The notes beneath the pieces are model-generated. The model saw nothing but the letters and a program-made list of their open reading frames with translations. It did no database searches and was not told the origin of the DNA. 64,000 nt of DNA from Paenarthrobacter histidinolovorans (GTDB lineage Bacteria; Actinomycetota; Actinomycetes; Actinomycetales; Micrococcaceae), in the NCBI RefSeq assembly GCF_014647595.1, contig NZ_BMPM01000001.1:682001-746000 (forward strand), in the 5' to 3' direction. Positions 18,007 through 25,896 of the stretch are shown piece after piece. The first letter of the stretch is position 1. Each line of letters starts with the position of its first letter. The position numbers and the translations under genes were made by a program.

Positions 18007-19362
18007 TTACGCGTTGGCCTTGATGGCTGCGGCGAGGACTTCGAGGCCGTCGATGAGCAGCTCGTCGCTGATGACCAGCGGCGGGAGCAGACGGATCACG
18101 TTGCCGTAGGTGCCACAGGTCAGGATGATGACGCCTTCCTTGAGGCAAGCGGCGGCAACGGCCTTGGTGAGCTCGGCGTTCGGCTCCTTGGAACCGGGCT
18201 GGACCAGTTCGATGGCCAGCATGGCTCCGCGGCCGCGGATGTCGCCAACCACGGAAACTTCTTCAGCCAGTTCGCGGAGCTTGCCCAGGGCGAGCTCTTC
18301 GATGTGGCGGGCACGGCCGTTGAGGTCGTGCTGCTCCATGGTGTCGATCGCTGCGAGTGCTGCTGCGCAAGCAACCGGGTTGCCACCGTAGGTACCGCCG
18401 AGGCCGCCCGGGTGAACGGCGTCGAGCAGGTCTGCGCGGCCGGTGATCGCGGACAGCGGGAGGCCGCCGGCGATGCCCTTTGCCATGGTGATGATGTCCG
18501 GGACAACACCCTCGTGGTCAACAGCGAACCATTCACCGGTGCGGCAGAAACCGGACTGGACCTCGTCGGCGATGAAGACGATGCCCTTTTCCTTGGCCCA
18601 TGCGGACAGTGCCGGCAGGAAGCCTTCGGCAGGAACGATGAAACCACCCTCACCCTGGATGGGTTCGATGATGATCGCGGCAACCTGGTCGCCACCGATC
18701 TGCTTCTCGATCATGGTGATGGCGCGCTTGGCGGCCTCGGCACCGGTGATTTCCGGGTTTTCTTCACGGAACGGGTAGCTCATGGGCATGCGGTAGACCT
18801 CGGGCGCGAACGGGCCGAAGTTGGTCTTGTACGGCATGGCCTTGGCGGTCAGTGCCATGGTCAGGTTGGTGCGGCCGTGGTACGCGTGGTCGAAAGCAAC
18901 CACTGCGTCGCGGCCGGTGGCCAGGCGTGCAACCTTGACGGCGTTCTCCACGGCTTCAGCGCCGGAGTTGAACAGCACGGTGCGCTTGGCGTGGTCGCCC
19001 GGGGTGAGGCGGTTGAGCTGCTCGGCAACTGCAACGTAACCCTCGTACGGGGTGACCATGAAGCAGGTGTGCGTGAAGTGCGCGGCAGCCTCCTGGACAG
19101 CGGCGACGACGGCGGGGTCGGACGCGCCGACGCTGGTCACGGCGATGCCGGAGCCGAGGTCGATGAAGGAGTTGCCGTCGACGTCGCGGATGATGCCGCC
19201 GTCGGCGTCTTCAACGTAGACGGGGACGCCCGAGGCGACGCCGGCAGCTACGACGGCGGAGCGACGCTCAGCCAGTGCCTGCGACTTGGGGCCGGGGAAG
19301 GCGCCGTTGATGTTGCGCTTCTGCTCGATGCGGTACGAGAGTTCGTTCGCGGTGGTGGTCAT
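18007..19362 (-). CDS. gabT: 4-aminobutyrate aminotransferase
   Basis: A class III PLP aminotransferase of 451 residues that converts GABA and 2-oxoglutarate to succinate semialdehyde and glutamate. Asp266 in ADEVQSGF contacts the PLP ring nitrogen and Lys295 in TMAKGIAGG forms the Schiff base. The ATG at 19362 (MTTTANELSYRIEQ) is chosen; an ATG 12 codons earlier overlaps the stop of the upstream aldehyde dehydrogenase and adds an unconserved tail, while AAAGG precedes the chosen one with a longish gap. Cotranscribed with the aldehyde dehydrogenase at 19391. Confidence 0.92.
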   Translation of the reverse strand: MTTTANELSYRIEQKRNINGAFPGPKSQALAERRSAVVAAGVASGVPVYVEDADGGIIRDVDGNSFIDLGSGIAVTSVGASDPAVVAAVQEAAAHFTHTCFMVTPYEGYVAVAEQLNRLTPGDHAKRTVLFNSGAEAVENAVKVARLATGRDAVVAFDHAYHGRTNLTMALTAKAMPYKTNFGPFAPEVYRMPMSYPFREENPEITGAEAAKRAITMIEKQIGGDQVAAIIIEPIQGEGGFIVPAEGFLPALSAWAKEKGIVFIADEVQSGFCRTGEWFAVDHEGVVPDIITMAKGIAGGLPLSAITGRADLLDAVHPGGLGGTYGGNPVACAAALAAIDTMEQHDLNGRARHIEELALGKLRELAEEVSVVGDIRGRGAMLAIELVQPGSKEPNAELTKAVAAACLKEGVIILTCGTYGNVIRLLPPLVISDELLIDGLEVLAAAIKANA

Positions 19363-19390
19363 GAGGTGGTTGCCTTTCTGGGAAGCCGGG

Positions 19391-20821
19391 TTATGCATCG
19401 AGTGCAGACATCACGTGCTTGATGCGCGTGTAGTCCTCGACGCCATACATGGAGAGGTCCTTGCCGTAGCCGGACTGCTTGAAGCCGCCGTGCGGCATTT
19501 CTGCCGTGAGGAGGATGTGGGTGTTGATCCAGACCGCACCGAAGTCCAGGTCACGGCTCATGCGCATGGCCGTGCCGTGATCGGTGGTCCAGACGCTGGA
19601 CGCCAGGGCGTATTCGACGTCGTTGGCCAGCTCGAGCGCTTCTTCTTCCGTGCTGAACTTCTGCACAGTGATGACCGGGCCGAAGGTTTCCTTCTGCACG
19701 ATGTCGTCGCTCTGCTTGGCGCCGGTGATGATGGTGGGCTCGAAGAAGAACCCCTTCTCGCCTGCGCGGTGGCCGCCGGTTTCGATCTTGCAGTTCGCCG
19801 GCAGGTGCTCAACCACGGAGGTCACTGCGTTGAAGTGGTTCACGTTGTTCAGCGGGCCGAAGTAGTTGTCTTCGTCGTTCTGCGAACCGGTGTGCAGGGT
19901 CTTGGTGTGCTCCACCATGGCTGCCACAACGTCGTCGTGGACGGAGTCCTCGATCAGCACGCGGGTGATGGCGGTGCAGTCCTGGCCGGCGTTGAAGAAG
20001 GCGAACTCGGCGATGGCCGCTGCGCTCTTCTTGATGTCGGCGTCCTTGAAGACGATTGCCGGTGCCTTGCCGCCAAGTTCCAGGTGGGCACGCTTGAGGC
20101 CCTTGGCTGCGCCGCTGGCCACTGCGATGCCTGCACGGACGGAGCCGGTGATGGAGACCAGGCCGGGGACCTTGTGGTCAACCATCATGGCACCGGTTTC
20201 GCCGGTACCCAGGACAACGTTGAGCACGCCGGCGGGGAAGATCTCCCCGGCGAGGCGGGCCAGCACCAGGGTGGATTCAGGGGTGGTGTCCGAGGGCTTC
20301 AGGACAACGGTGTTGCCGGCAGCCAGTGCGGGACCGATCTTCCAGATGGCCATGAGGAACGGGTAGTTCCACGGAGCAACCTGGGCTACGACGCCGATCG
20401 GTTCGCGGCGCACGTAGGAGGTGTGGCCCTCGAAGTATTCGCCTGCGGACTTGCCTTCCATGATGCGTGCGGCACCGGCGAAGAAGCGGAGCTGGTCTGC
20501 ACCGGCGGCAACTTCCTCGGACGCGATCAGGGAGCGGACCTGGCCGGTGTTGCGGTGCTGGGCTTCAACCAGTTCGTCGCTGTTGGCTTCCACGGCGTCG
20601 GCGAGCTTGAGCAGCATGAGCTGACGCTGGCCGGGGGTTGCCTTCTTCCAGGTCTTGAAGGCCTGGTTCGCGGCGGTCATGGCAGCGTCCACATCGGCCT
20701 GCACCGAAATGGGAGACTTGGCAACGATTTCCCCGGTGGCGGGGTTCACGATGTCCAGGAGACCCGTACCTGCCGGCGTGACGAATTCGCCATTGATGAA
20801 GTTCTGCAAGGTTTGAACCAC
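19391..20821 (-). CDS. gamma-aminobutyraldehyde / succinate-semialdehyde type aldehyde dehydrogenase
   Basis: About 476 residues of the aldehyde dehydrogenase superfamily. Catalytic Glu248 lies in LELGGKAP and the nucleophile Cys282 in NAGQDCTAITRV; the latter motif (GQDCTA) is typical of PatD/betaine-aldehyde-like aminoaldehyde dehydrogenases. It could oxidise gamma-aminobutyraldehyde to GABA, feeding GabT, or succinate semialdehyde after GabT. The GTG at 20821 follows AGAGGG by nine bases and gives the family's usual N-terminus; longer readings run into the divergent regulator promoter. Confidence 0.9.
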   Translation of the reverse strand: MVQTLQNFINGEFVTPAGTGLLDIVNPATGEIVAKSPISVQADVDAAMTAANQAFKTWKKATPGQRQLMLLKLADAVEANSDELVEAQHRNTGQVRSLIASEEVAAGADQLRFFAGAARIMEGKSAGEYFEGHTSYVRREPIGVVAQVAPWNYPFLMAIWKIGPALAAGNTVVLKPSDTTPESTLVLARLAGEIFPAGVLNVVLGTGETGAMMVDHKVPGLVSITGSVRAGIAVASGAAKGLKRAHLELGGKAPAIVFKDADIKKSAAAIAEFAFFNAGQDCTAITRVLIEDSVHDDVVAAMVEHTKTLHTGSQNDEDNYFGPLNNVNHFNAVTSVVEHLPANCKIETGGHRAGEKGFFFEPTIITGAKQSDDIVQKETFGPVITVQKFSTEEEALELANDVEYALASSVWTTDHGTAMRMSRDLDFGAVWINTHILLTAEMPHGGFKQSGYGKDLSMYGVEDYTRIKHVMSALDA

Positions 20822-20964
20822 GGTGTGCAACCCTCTTTCGGTGTCTGGGCATGGGTTTAGCTGATCAGAGCCTATGCCAGGGAGGGGGTCCAAGGAATAG
20901 TCAGCTGCACACACAAGCCCACCCCGCTTAGTGCGCTTGCCCAGCGCCGGGTTACGCTTTAACA

Positions 20965-22407
20965 ATGGCCCTGTCCCTCGCTTCACTCGTCGCTGTCCCC
21001 TCCCTGAAACTCCGCCAATCCGGCCTTGCCGAGACCACGTGGAACCAGGACATCAGCTGGGTTGCCGTGACCGAGTTGGAAGACCCTCAGCGGTTCCTGA
21101 GCGGCGGGGAGCTGGTCCTCACTACCGGCCTTCGCCTTAAGAGCGCAGCTGACCAGCGGCGCTTCGTCCGCCAGGTCCAACGGGCGGGGGCCGTGGGCAT
21201 CGGCTTCGGCATAGGCCTCACCCATGAATCCGTTCCGGAGGCCCTGATCGCCGAGGCCAACCGCTGGGGACTGCCCTTGGTGGAGGTGCCCTACGAAATC
21301 CCGTTCATCGCCATCGGGAAACTGGTGGCAGAGTCCCACTCCGCAGACCACTATTCCAACCTGGAGCGCCTCCTCGCCGGCCACCAGATCCTGGCCCGCT
21401 CGCTCTTGACCGGCGGCGGCCTCAATGAACTCCTCAAGCAGCTTGGCAGCATGTTGCGCACTGACGTGGTGCTCACCCAGTTCAGCGCGCAGCTTTACAA
21501 CAGCGTGCCCGGGAAGCCGGCCCCGACGGCGGATGGCTGGGCTTCGTATCCGATTCCCACCGGCCGCAGGGACGCCTGCACGCTCTGGTTGCGGCAGCCT
21601 TTCATCGACTCGGGAATCGTCAGCTACGCGCAGAACCTCATCAGCGTGGAGCTCAACAACATGGTCAAGCAGCGCCAGTCCCAGCGTGCCATGGCCGGGC
21701 AAGTGCTGGACGACGTCATCCACGGCACCCTGGAAACCATCGAGGCCGCCCGCCGCCTGGCCGGCGTGGGCATCAACAGCACCCGGAAGAACGTGGTGTT
21801 GGTTGCCGAGTCCACGGCACACCACAAACAGCTGGTCAGCATTTCCCTGCCCCAGGCGCTGGAAGGCGGCGTCAGCGCCGTCGTCGGGAAGGACCTGGTG
21901 ACGGTGGTCAGCGACGACGGCAGTTCCGCCACCGCCTTGGCCAAGAGCCTCAGCGACCACCTGCAGGAGGCCGGCATCCATGCAGTGATCGGTATCGGCG
22001 GGGCCTATACCAAGCCGAACGGCCTGCGCTGGAGCTACTTTGAAGCGCGCGACGCCGCGGCGCACGGCCTGCCGGTCAACGAGCCGGAACGGCTGAGCCT
22101 GACCTCACTGCTGCTGGCCAGCGAGGACGTTCCCCTGGCAGACATGGCCAGCGAGTCGCTCACCCCGCTCCGCAAGTTCGATGCTGCCCATGGTGCAGAG
22201 CTGGTGGCCACCCTGGAGAGCTATCTGAACCACAACGGCTCTGTTGCCGCGGTGGCCGAGGCACTCACCCTCCACAGGAACACCGTTCGGTACCGCCTTG
22301 CCCAGATCACCGAGCTGACTGGCTACGACCCGTCGCAGACGCAGGACCGGGTGCAGCTGTGGCTTGCCCTGGCGGTCCAGCGGTTGGGCTCCCGAAACCC
22401 CCGCTAG
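20965..22407 (+). CDS. PucR family transcriptional regulator (probable GABA/putrescine regulator)
   Basis: A 480-residue PucR-type regulator. The N-terminal purine-catabolism-regulator-like sensor domain starts VPSLKLRQSGLAETTWNQDI, and the C-terminal helix-turn-helix of the HTH_30 type is VAAVAEALTLHRNTVRYRLA. It is transcribed divergently from the aldehyde dehydrogenase-gabT pair with about 140 bp between the starts, so it probably controls them. Actinobacterial PucR proteins next to gabT are a known arrangement. The inducer is not evident. Confidence 0.88.
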   Translation: MALSLASLVAVPSLKLRQSGLAETTWNQDISWVAVTELEDPQRFLSGGELVLTTGLRLKSAADQRRFVRQVQRAGAVGIGFGIGLTHESVPEALIAEANRWGLPLVEVPYEIPFIAIGKLVAESHSADHYSNLERLLAGHQILARSLLTGGGLNELLKQLGSMLRTDVVLTQFSAQLYNSVPGKPAPTADGWASYPIPTGRRDACTLWLRQPFIDSGIVSYAQNLISVELNNMVKQRQSQRAMAGQVLDDVIHGTLETIEAARRLAGVGINSTRKNVVLVAESTAHHKQLVSISLPQALEGGVSAVVGKDLVTVVSDDGSSATALAKSLSDHLQEAGIHAVIGIGGAYTKPNGLRWSYFEARDAAAHGLPVNEPERLSLTSLLLASEDVPLADMASESLTPLRKFDAAHGAELVATLESYLNHNGSVAAVAEALTLHRNTVRYRLAQITELTGYDPSQTQDRVQLWLALAVQRLGSRNPR

Positions 22408-22438
22408 GCAGCAGGCGGAGAGCTTCGCCACAAAACTG

Positions 22439-22472
22439 TAGACATTAGACGTCAAACGTCTAACCTTTAGAT
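22439..22472 (+). promoter_or_regulatory. probable leaderless promoter of the MFS/GntR operon
   Basis: TAGACA at 22439 and TAACCT at 22461 are separated by 16 bases. The -10 hexamer occupies exactly -12 to -7 relative to the ATG at 22473, the placement expected if transcription begins at the A of the start codon. There is no ribosome-binding site before this ATG, which agrees with a leaderless mRNA. Confidence 0.6.
22445..22463. promoter_or_regulatory. GntR/FadR-type operator overlapping the promoter
   Basis: TTAGACGTCAAACGTCTAA has perfect 8-base arms and a 3-base spacer. It runs from just after the -35 into the -10 hexamer, so a bound repressor would block the polymerase. The FadR-type regulator encoded second in this operon is the obvious candidate, giving autoregulation. 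Confidence 0.8.
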
Positions 22473-23753
22473 ATGGCGACGACCCCTCTGACACCCACGA
22501 CAGGAAACATCCCGACGATTGCTGCTACCCAGGCTTCTTCCGCTTCGGCTAACCAGGCAGTCCCGAGAACGAGGGTCGTCGCCGTCGTCGGCATTATTGC
22601 CGTGGTGCTCATCGGACTGAACCTGCGTGCCGGCATCACCAGCGCCGCTGCCCTGTTCCACGAACTGCAGCAGGTCCTGGGCTACGGGGCCCTGGTGGCA
22701 TCGATCCTGCCCTCCATCCCGCTGCTGTGCTTTGCCGTTGCGGGCATGGGAACCTCCTGGTTGACCAGGCGCGTCGGTGTTGAGAAAGCCATTGCCATCG
22801 CCTTGGCTCTGTTGGCTGCAGGCCTTCTGGTCCGTGGCGTGCCGGTGACCGGCGCACTGCTGGGCGGCACCGTACTGGCCATGTCCGGCCTGGCCGTGTG
22901 CAACGTGGCCATGCCGTCGTTCATCCGCGAGCACTACGCGGACCGCACGTCCATGATGACCGGGCTCTACACCTTCACGATGTCCGGCGGTGCCACCTTT
23001 GCCGCAGCGGTCAGCGTCCCGATGGCCCAGCAGCTTGGCTCGCCGTCCATGGGGCTGGCTGCGTGGGGCCTGCTCGGGGTTGCCGCGCTTCTGGGCTTCC
23101 TGCCGGTTGTCCTGCACACGCACCGGAACAGCACCGAAACCGATCGGCCCCGCGTCTCCATGTGGCCGCTGCTCCGGACCCGCCTTGGCATCCTGATCAC
23201 CGCCATCTTCACGTTCCAGGCTTTCCTGGCTTATGCGGTGATGAGCTGGTTCGCCTACATCCTGACTTCGCAGGGCCTGAGCGCTTCCGAAAGCGGGCTG
23301 CAGTTCGGCGTCATGCAGCTGGTGTCGGTGGCGGCCGGAATGATCCTCCTCGCTTTCGGCTCACGGCCGGGCATGCTCCGCCCCGCCCTGTACCTCGCCA
23401 GCAGCTCCACGCTCCTGGCCATCGCCGCCATGCTGTGGCTGCCGACGTCGATGGCCGTTGTGCCTGCTGTGCTGTTCGGTTTCGGCCTGGGTATCTTCCC
23501 GCTGGTTTTGGTGATCATCAGCCGCAGCGGAGGTTCGACGGCGGAAACCACAGCGCTCTCCACCATCGCCCAATCACTGGGATACTTGATTGCGGCAATC
23601 GGCCCGTTCGGGATGGGGCTGCTCCACAGCGCCACTGGCGGCTGGGTGTTGCCCATGAGCCTGCTGTCCATCGTGGCTGTGGCACTCATGGTCACTTGCC
23701 ACCTGCTTACCAGCAAGCGCACTGCCACCAAGACCGCACCGAGGACCGCATGA
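22473..23753 (+). CDS. MFS transporter, CynX/NimT family
   Basis: A 426-residue major facilitator with about twelve hydrophobic helices. The signature VLIGLNLRAGITSAAALFHEL near the N-terminus and the VSIMPSIPLL-like helix 2 (LVASILPSIPLLCFAVAG) are typical of the cyanate/2-nitroimidazole (CynX/NimT) group. The N-tail before the first helix is polar and Thr/Ala-rich. Its stop overlaps the ATG of the GntR regulator (ATGA), so the two are translationally coupled. The substrate is not known; an anionic or amphipathic small molecule sensed by the regulator is a fair guess. Confidence 0.9.
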   Translation: MATTPLTPTTGNIPTIAATQASSASANQAVPRTRVVAVVGIIAVVLIGLNLRAGITSAAALFHELQQVLGYGALVASILPSIPLLCFAVAGMGTSWLTRRVGVEKAIAIALALLAAGLLVRGVPVTGALLGGTVLAMSGLAVCNVAMPSFIREHYADRTSMMTGLYTFTMSGGATFAAAVSVPMAQQLGSPSMGLAAWGLLGVAALLGFLPVVLHTHRNSTETDRPRVSMWPLLRTRLGILITAIFTFQAFLAYAVMSWFAYILTSQGLSASESGLQFGVMQLVSVAAGMILLAFGSRPGMLRPALYLASSSTLLAIAAMLWLPTSMAVVPAVLFGFGLGIFPLVLVIISRSGGSTAETTALSTIAQSLGYLIAAIGPFGMGLLHSATGGWVLPMSLLSIVAVALMVTCHLLTSKRTATKTAPRTA

Positions 23754-24430
23754 CCCTGACGCCTTCCCACCGCCCTGCCCTGGCCGAGGAAATTACCGCG
23801 AAGCTGCGGGACATGATCAAATCCGGCGAGTGGCCATTGCAGGAACGCATCCCGGCTGAGCCCGAGCTCATGTCCACGTTGGGAGTTTCCCGCGGCACCC
23901 TCCGCGAGGCCATCAAAGCACTGGCGCATTCAGGCATGTTGGAAGTCCGTCGCGGTGACGGCACGTATGTGCGTGCAAACAGCGAGATGTCCGGAGCAGC
24001 CCAGCGCATGTACCTGGAGCACACCCAGGAACACATTGTGGAGGTCCGGCTCGGCCTGGACACCCAGGCTGCCCGCCTGGCGACAAAACACGCCACCGCG
24101 GAAGACCTGGCCGAGATGCGCCGCCTCCTGGCCGCCCGCCACGATGCGTGGCTGGCCGAGGATTACCCCGCGTGGGCCAGCGCCGATTGGGAGTTCCACG
24201 AACGCGTCGCCTTGGCATCAGGGAATCCTCTGTTGCACCAGCTCTATGTTTCCTTTGGCGGAGTCTTCCACAACGACCTCCTCCGGCAGCAACGCAAGGG
24301 CGGCTTCAACGGCATTCCCCGCGAGGGCCACGACGAACTGGTGGACGCCCTGGAAACCCGCGATCCCGACGCCGCAGTACGCAGCGTGTACCGGAACCTC
24401 GATTACTGCTCGGACCAGAACCCGCGCTAG
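23750..24430 (+). CDS. FadR-subfamily GntR transcriptional regulator
   Basis: 226 residues. A winged helix-turn-helix occupies roughly 8-70 (ERIPAEPELMSTLGVSRGTL and LEVRRGDGTYVRA), followed by an all-helical FCD ligand domain containing ADWEFHERVALASGNPLLHQ and HDELVDALETRDPDAA, where His and Asp residues usually bind a metal that holds a carboxylate ligand. It is coupled to the transporter by a 4-base overlap. The perfect palindrome upstream of the operon is its probable operator. Its stop codon directly abuts that of the convergent gene at 24431. Confidence 0.92.
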   Translation: MTLTPSHRPALAEEITAKLRDMIKSGEWPLQERIPAEPELMSTLGVSRGTLREAIKALAHSGMLEVRRGDGTYVRANSEMSGAAQRMYLEHTQEHIVEVRLGLDTQAARLATKHATAEDLAEMRRLLAARHDAWLAEDYPAWASADWEFHERVALASGNPLLHQLYVSFGGVFHNDLLRQQRKGGFNGIPREGHDELVDALETRDPDAAVRSVYRNLDYCSDQNPR

Positions 24431-25807
24431 CTAGCTCGTTTCAATCCCTGCCCCGGCCGCGTCCCTGAACCTGGCGTCGATCAGCACCACCTCGCGTCCG
24501 GTCCGGTCCAGCAGGCTGGCGGCAACACTCGCCCGATACCCCGTGGCACAGTGCACCCAGGTCCTGGCCTCGGGCAGCTCCGTGATCCTTCCCAGCAGCT
24601 CATGGACGGGTACGTTCAGTGCACCCAGCACGTGGGAGGCCTCGAACTCTTCCGGGCGACGAACGTCCAGCACCACGTCCTCCGGCTTTCTCTCCCTGGA
24701 CAAAAGGCTCCAGTCCCCGTGCGGGTAGCTCACTTGTGGAGACTCCGGTGCCAAGGCCCTCAAGTCGATTGTCCTGCCATGAGGCCCGACGGCGGCATCC
24801 GGACTTTCGATTCCGATCCTCGCCAGGTCACGAATCGCCTTCTCCACCTCATCCCGTGGCCCCAGCAACGTGAGCGGCTGCTTCCACGGGATCACCCAGC
24901 CGAGGTAGCTGGTGAAATTGTCCCCGCGGCCGTACTCGAAGCTCACGCTGCCGTGCAGGTGGTTGTCCGCGAACGCCACGCGGTTGCGCAGATCCACCAC
25001 CCACTCCCCCGCTGTGAGACGCCGGTCCAGTTCCTTGGCGTCCACGGAGTCCGGCACAGCCAAGTGCGCCGGGCCAACACCGGCCGCGTTGAGCGGACTC
25101 ATGTGGGCGTAATACGCGGGATAGGCGGTGATGTTCGCCAGTAGCTCAGAGACGAAATGTTCCTCATTGGGATCGGTCAGAGCGTGGTTGGCCTCCGTCT
25201 GCTCGCCGATGGTTGACGAATCCTGGTGGCTCGCGGGTCCGATGGAGCAAAACGACCCGAAGCCGTGGGTTGGGTAGAGGGCCGCGTCCGGCTTGGCGGA
25301 GTCCACCAGTCGACGGACCGAAGAATACTGTTGGTGAGCCAACGTCGCAGTGTCATGGGGCGAGACCAGATCCGTCCGCCCAACGGAACCGTAAAGCAAG
25401 CTGCCGCCGGAAAACACAGCCTCCGGGCCGCCGTCGTGCGCGTCATCCCGAACCACATATGACAGGTGCGTGTGCGTGTGGCCCGGAGTGGCCACCACTG
25501 TCACCAGGAGCCGGCCGACGCGAAGAACCTGGCCGTCGGAGACGGGGACCCGGGCAAACGAAACCTCGTCCGCACCGTTCACCAAATAGTCGGCACCATG
25601 CTTCTCCGCCAGGATCAGGCCGCCGGTGACGTAGTCGTTGTGCAGGTGGGTTTCGGCCACGTGCGTGATCCGGACGCCGGCGTCGGCTGCTGCCGCTTCC
25701 ACCCGGTCGATGTCCCGTTGCGGGTCGATCACCAGCGCAACGGTTCCGTCGTGCACCAGGTAACTGCGGTCGCCCAGTTGGGGCGTTTCAATGACGACGA
25801 CGTCCAT
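24431..25807 (-). CDS. MBL-fold hydrolase fused to rhodanese domains (persulfide dioxygenase-like)
   Basis: 458 residues. The N-terminal 230 or so form a metallo-beta-lactamase fold like that of ETHE1/glyoxalase II, with metal ligands His54, His56 and Asp58 in ETHLHNDYVTGG, and TPGHTHTHLSY. The usual HxHxDH motif reads HxHxDY here, so only one metal site is likely, as in the iron dioxygenase ETHE1. Two rhodanese-like domains follow. The first lacks a catalytic cysteine; the second has Cys420 in the loop HCATGYRAS. The combination suggests oxidation or transfer of persulfide sulfur. A palindromic repeat separates it from fprA2 upstream. Confidence 0.87.
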   Translation of the reverse strand: MDVVVIETPQLGDRSYLVHDGTVALVIDPQRDIDRVEAAAADAGVRITHVAETHLHNDYVTGGLILAEKHGADYLVNGADEVSFARVPVSDGQVLRVGRLLVTVVATPGHTHTHLSYVVRDDAHDGGPEAVFSGGSLLYGSVGRTDLVSPHDTATLAHQQYSSVRRLVDSAKPDAALYPTHGFGSFCSIGPASHQDSSTIGEQTEANHALTDPNEEHFVSELLANITAYPAYYAHMSPLNAAGVGPAHLAVPDSVDAKELDRRLTAGEWVVDLRNRVAFADNHLHGSVSFEYGRGDNFTSYLGWVIPWKQPLTLLGPRDEVEKAIRDLARIGIESPDAAVGPHGRTIDLRALAPESPQVSYPHGDWSLLSRERKPEDVVLDVRRPEEFEASHVLGALNVPVHELLGRITELPEARTWVHCATGYRASVAASLLDRTGREVVLIDARFRDAAGAGIETS

Positions 25808-25820
25808 ACTTCAGGTTAAA

Positions 25821-25885
25821 GCAACGCGGGGTCACTTATGGCCCATCCCGACGACCGGAATGGGCCATAAGTGACCCCGCGTTGT
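25821..25885. repeat. dispersed long palindrome, copy 2 (probable terminator)
   Basis: Complementary arms of 25 bases (25822-25846 and 25860-25884) with the same core as copy 1, CAACGCGGGGTCACTTATGG, and a 13-base loop of different sequence. Flanking AAAG and TTTT can extend the stem with one G-T pair. It lies just after the fprA2 stop and before the MBL-rhodanese start, where it would end the siroheme synthase-fprA2 transcript. Confidence 0.88.
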
Positions 25886-25896
25886 TTTCAGAGAGA

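Noticed and set aside
22898..23749. A much longer GntR protein starting inside the transporter gene
   Set aside because: The added residues are the out-of-frame reading of the MFS gene. The FadR-type domain begins exactly at the ATG that overlaps the transporter stop.
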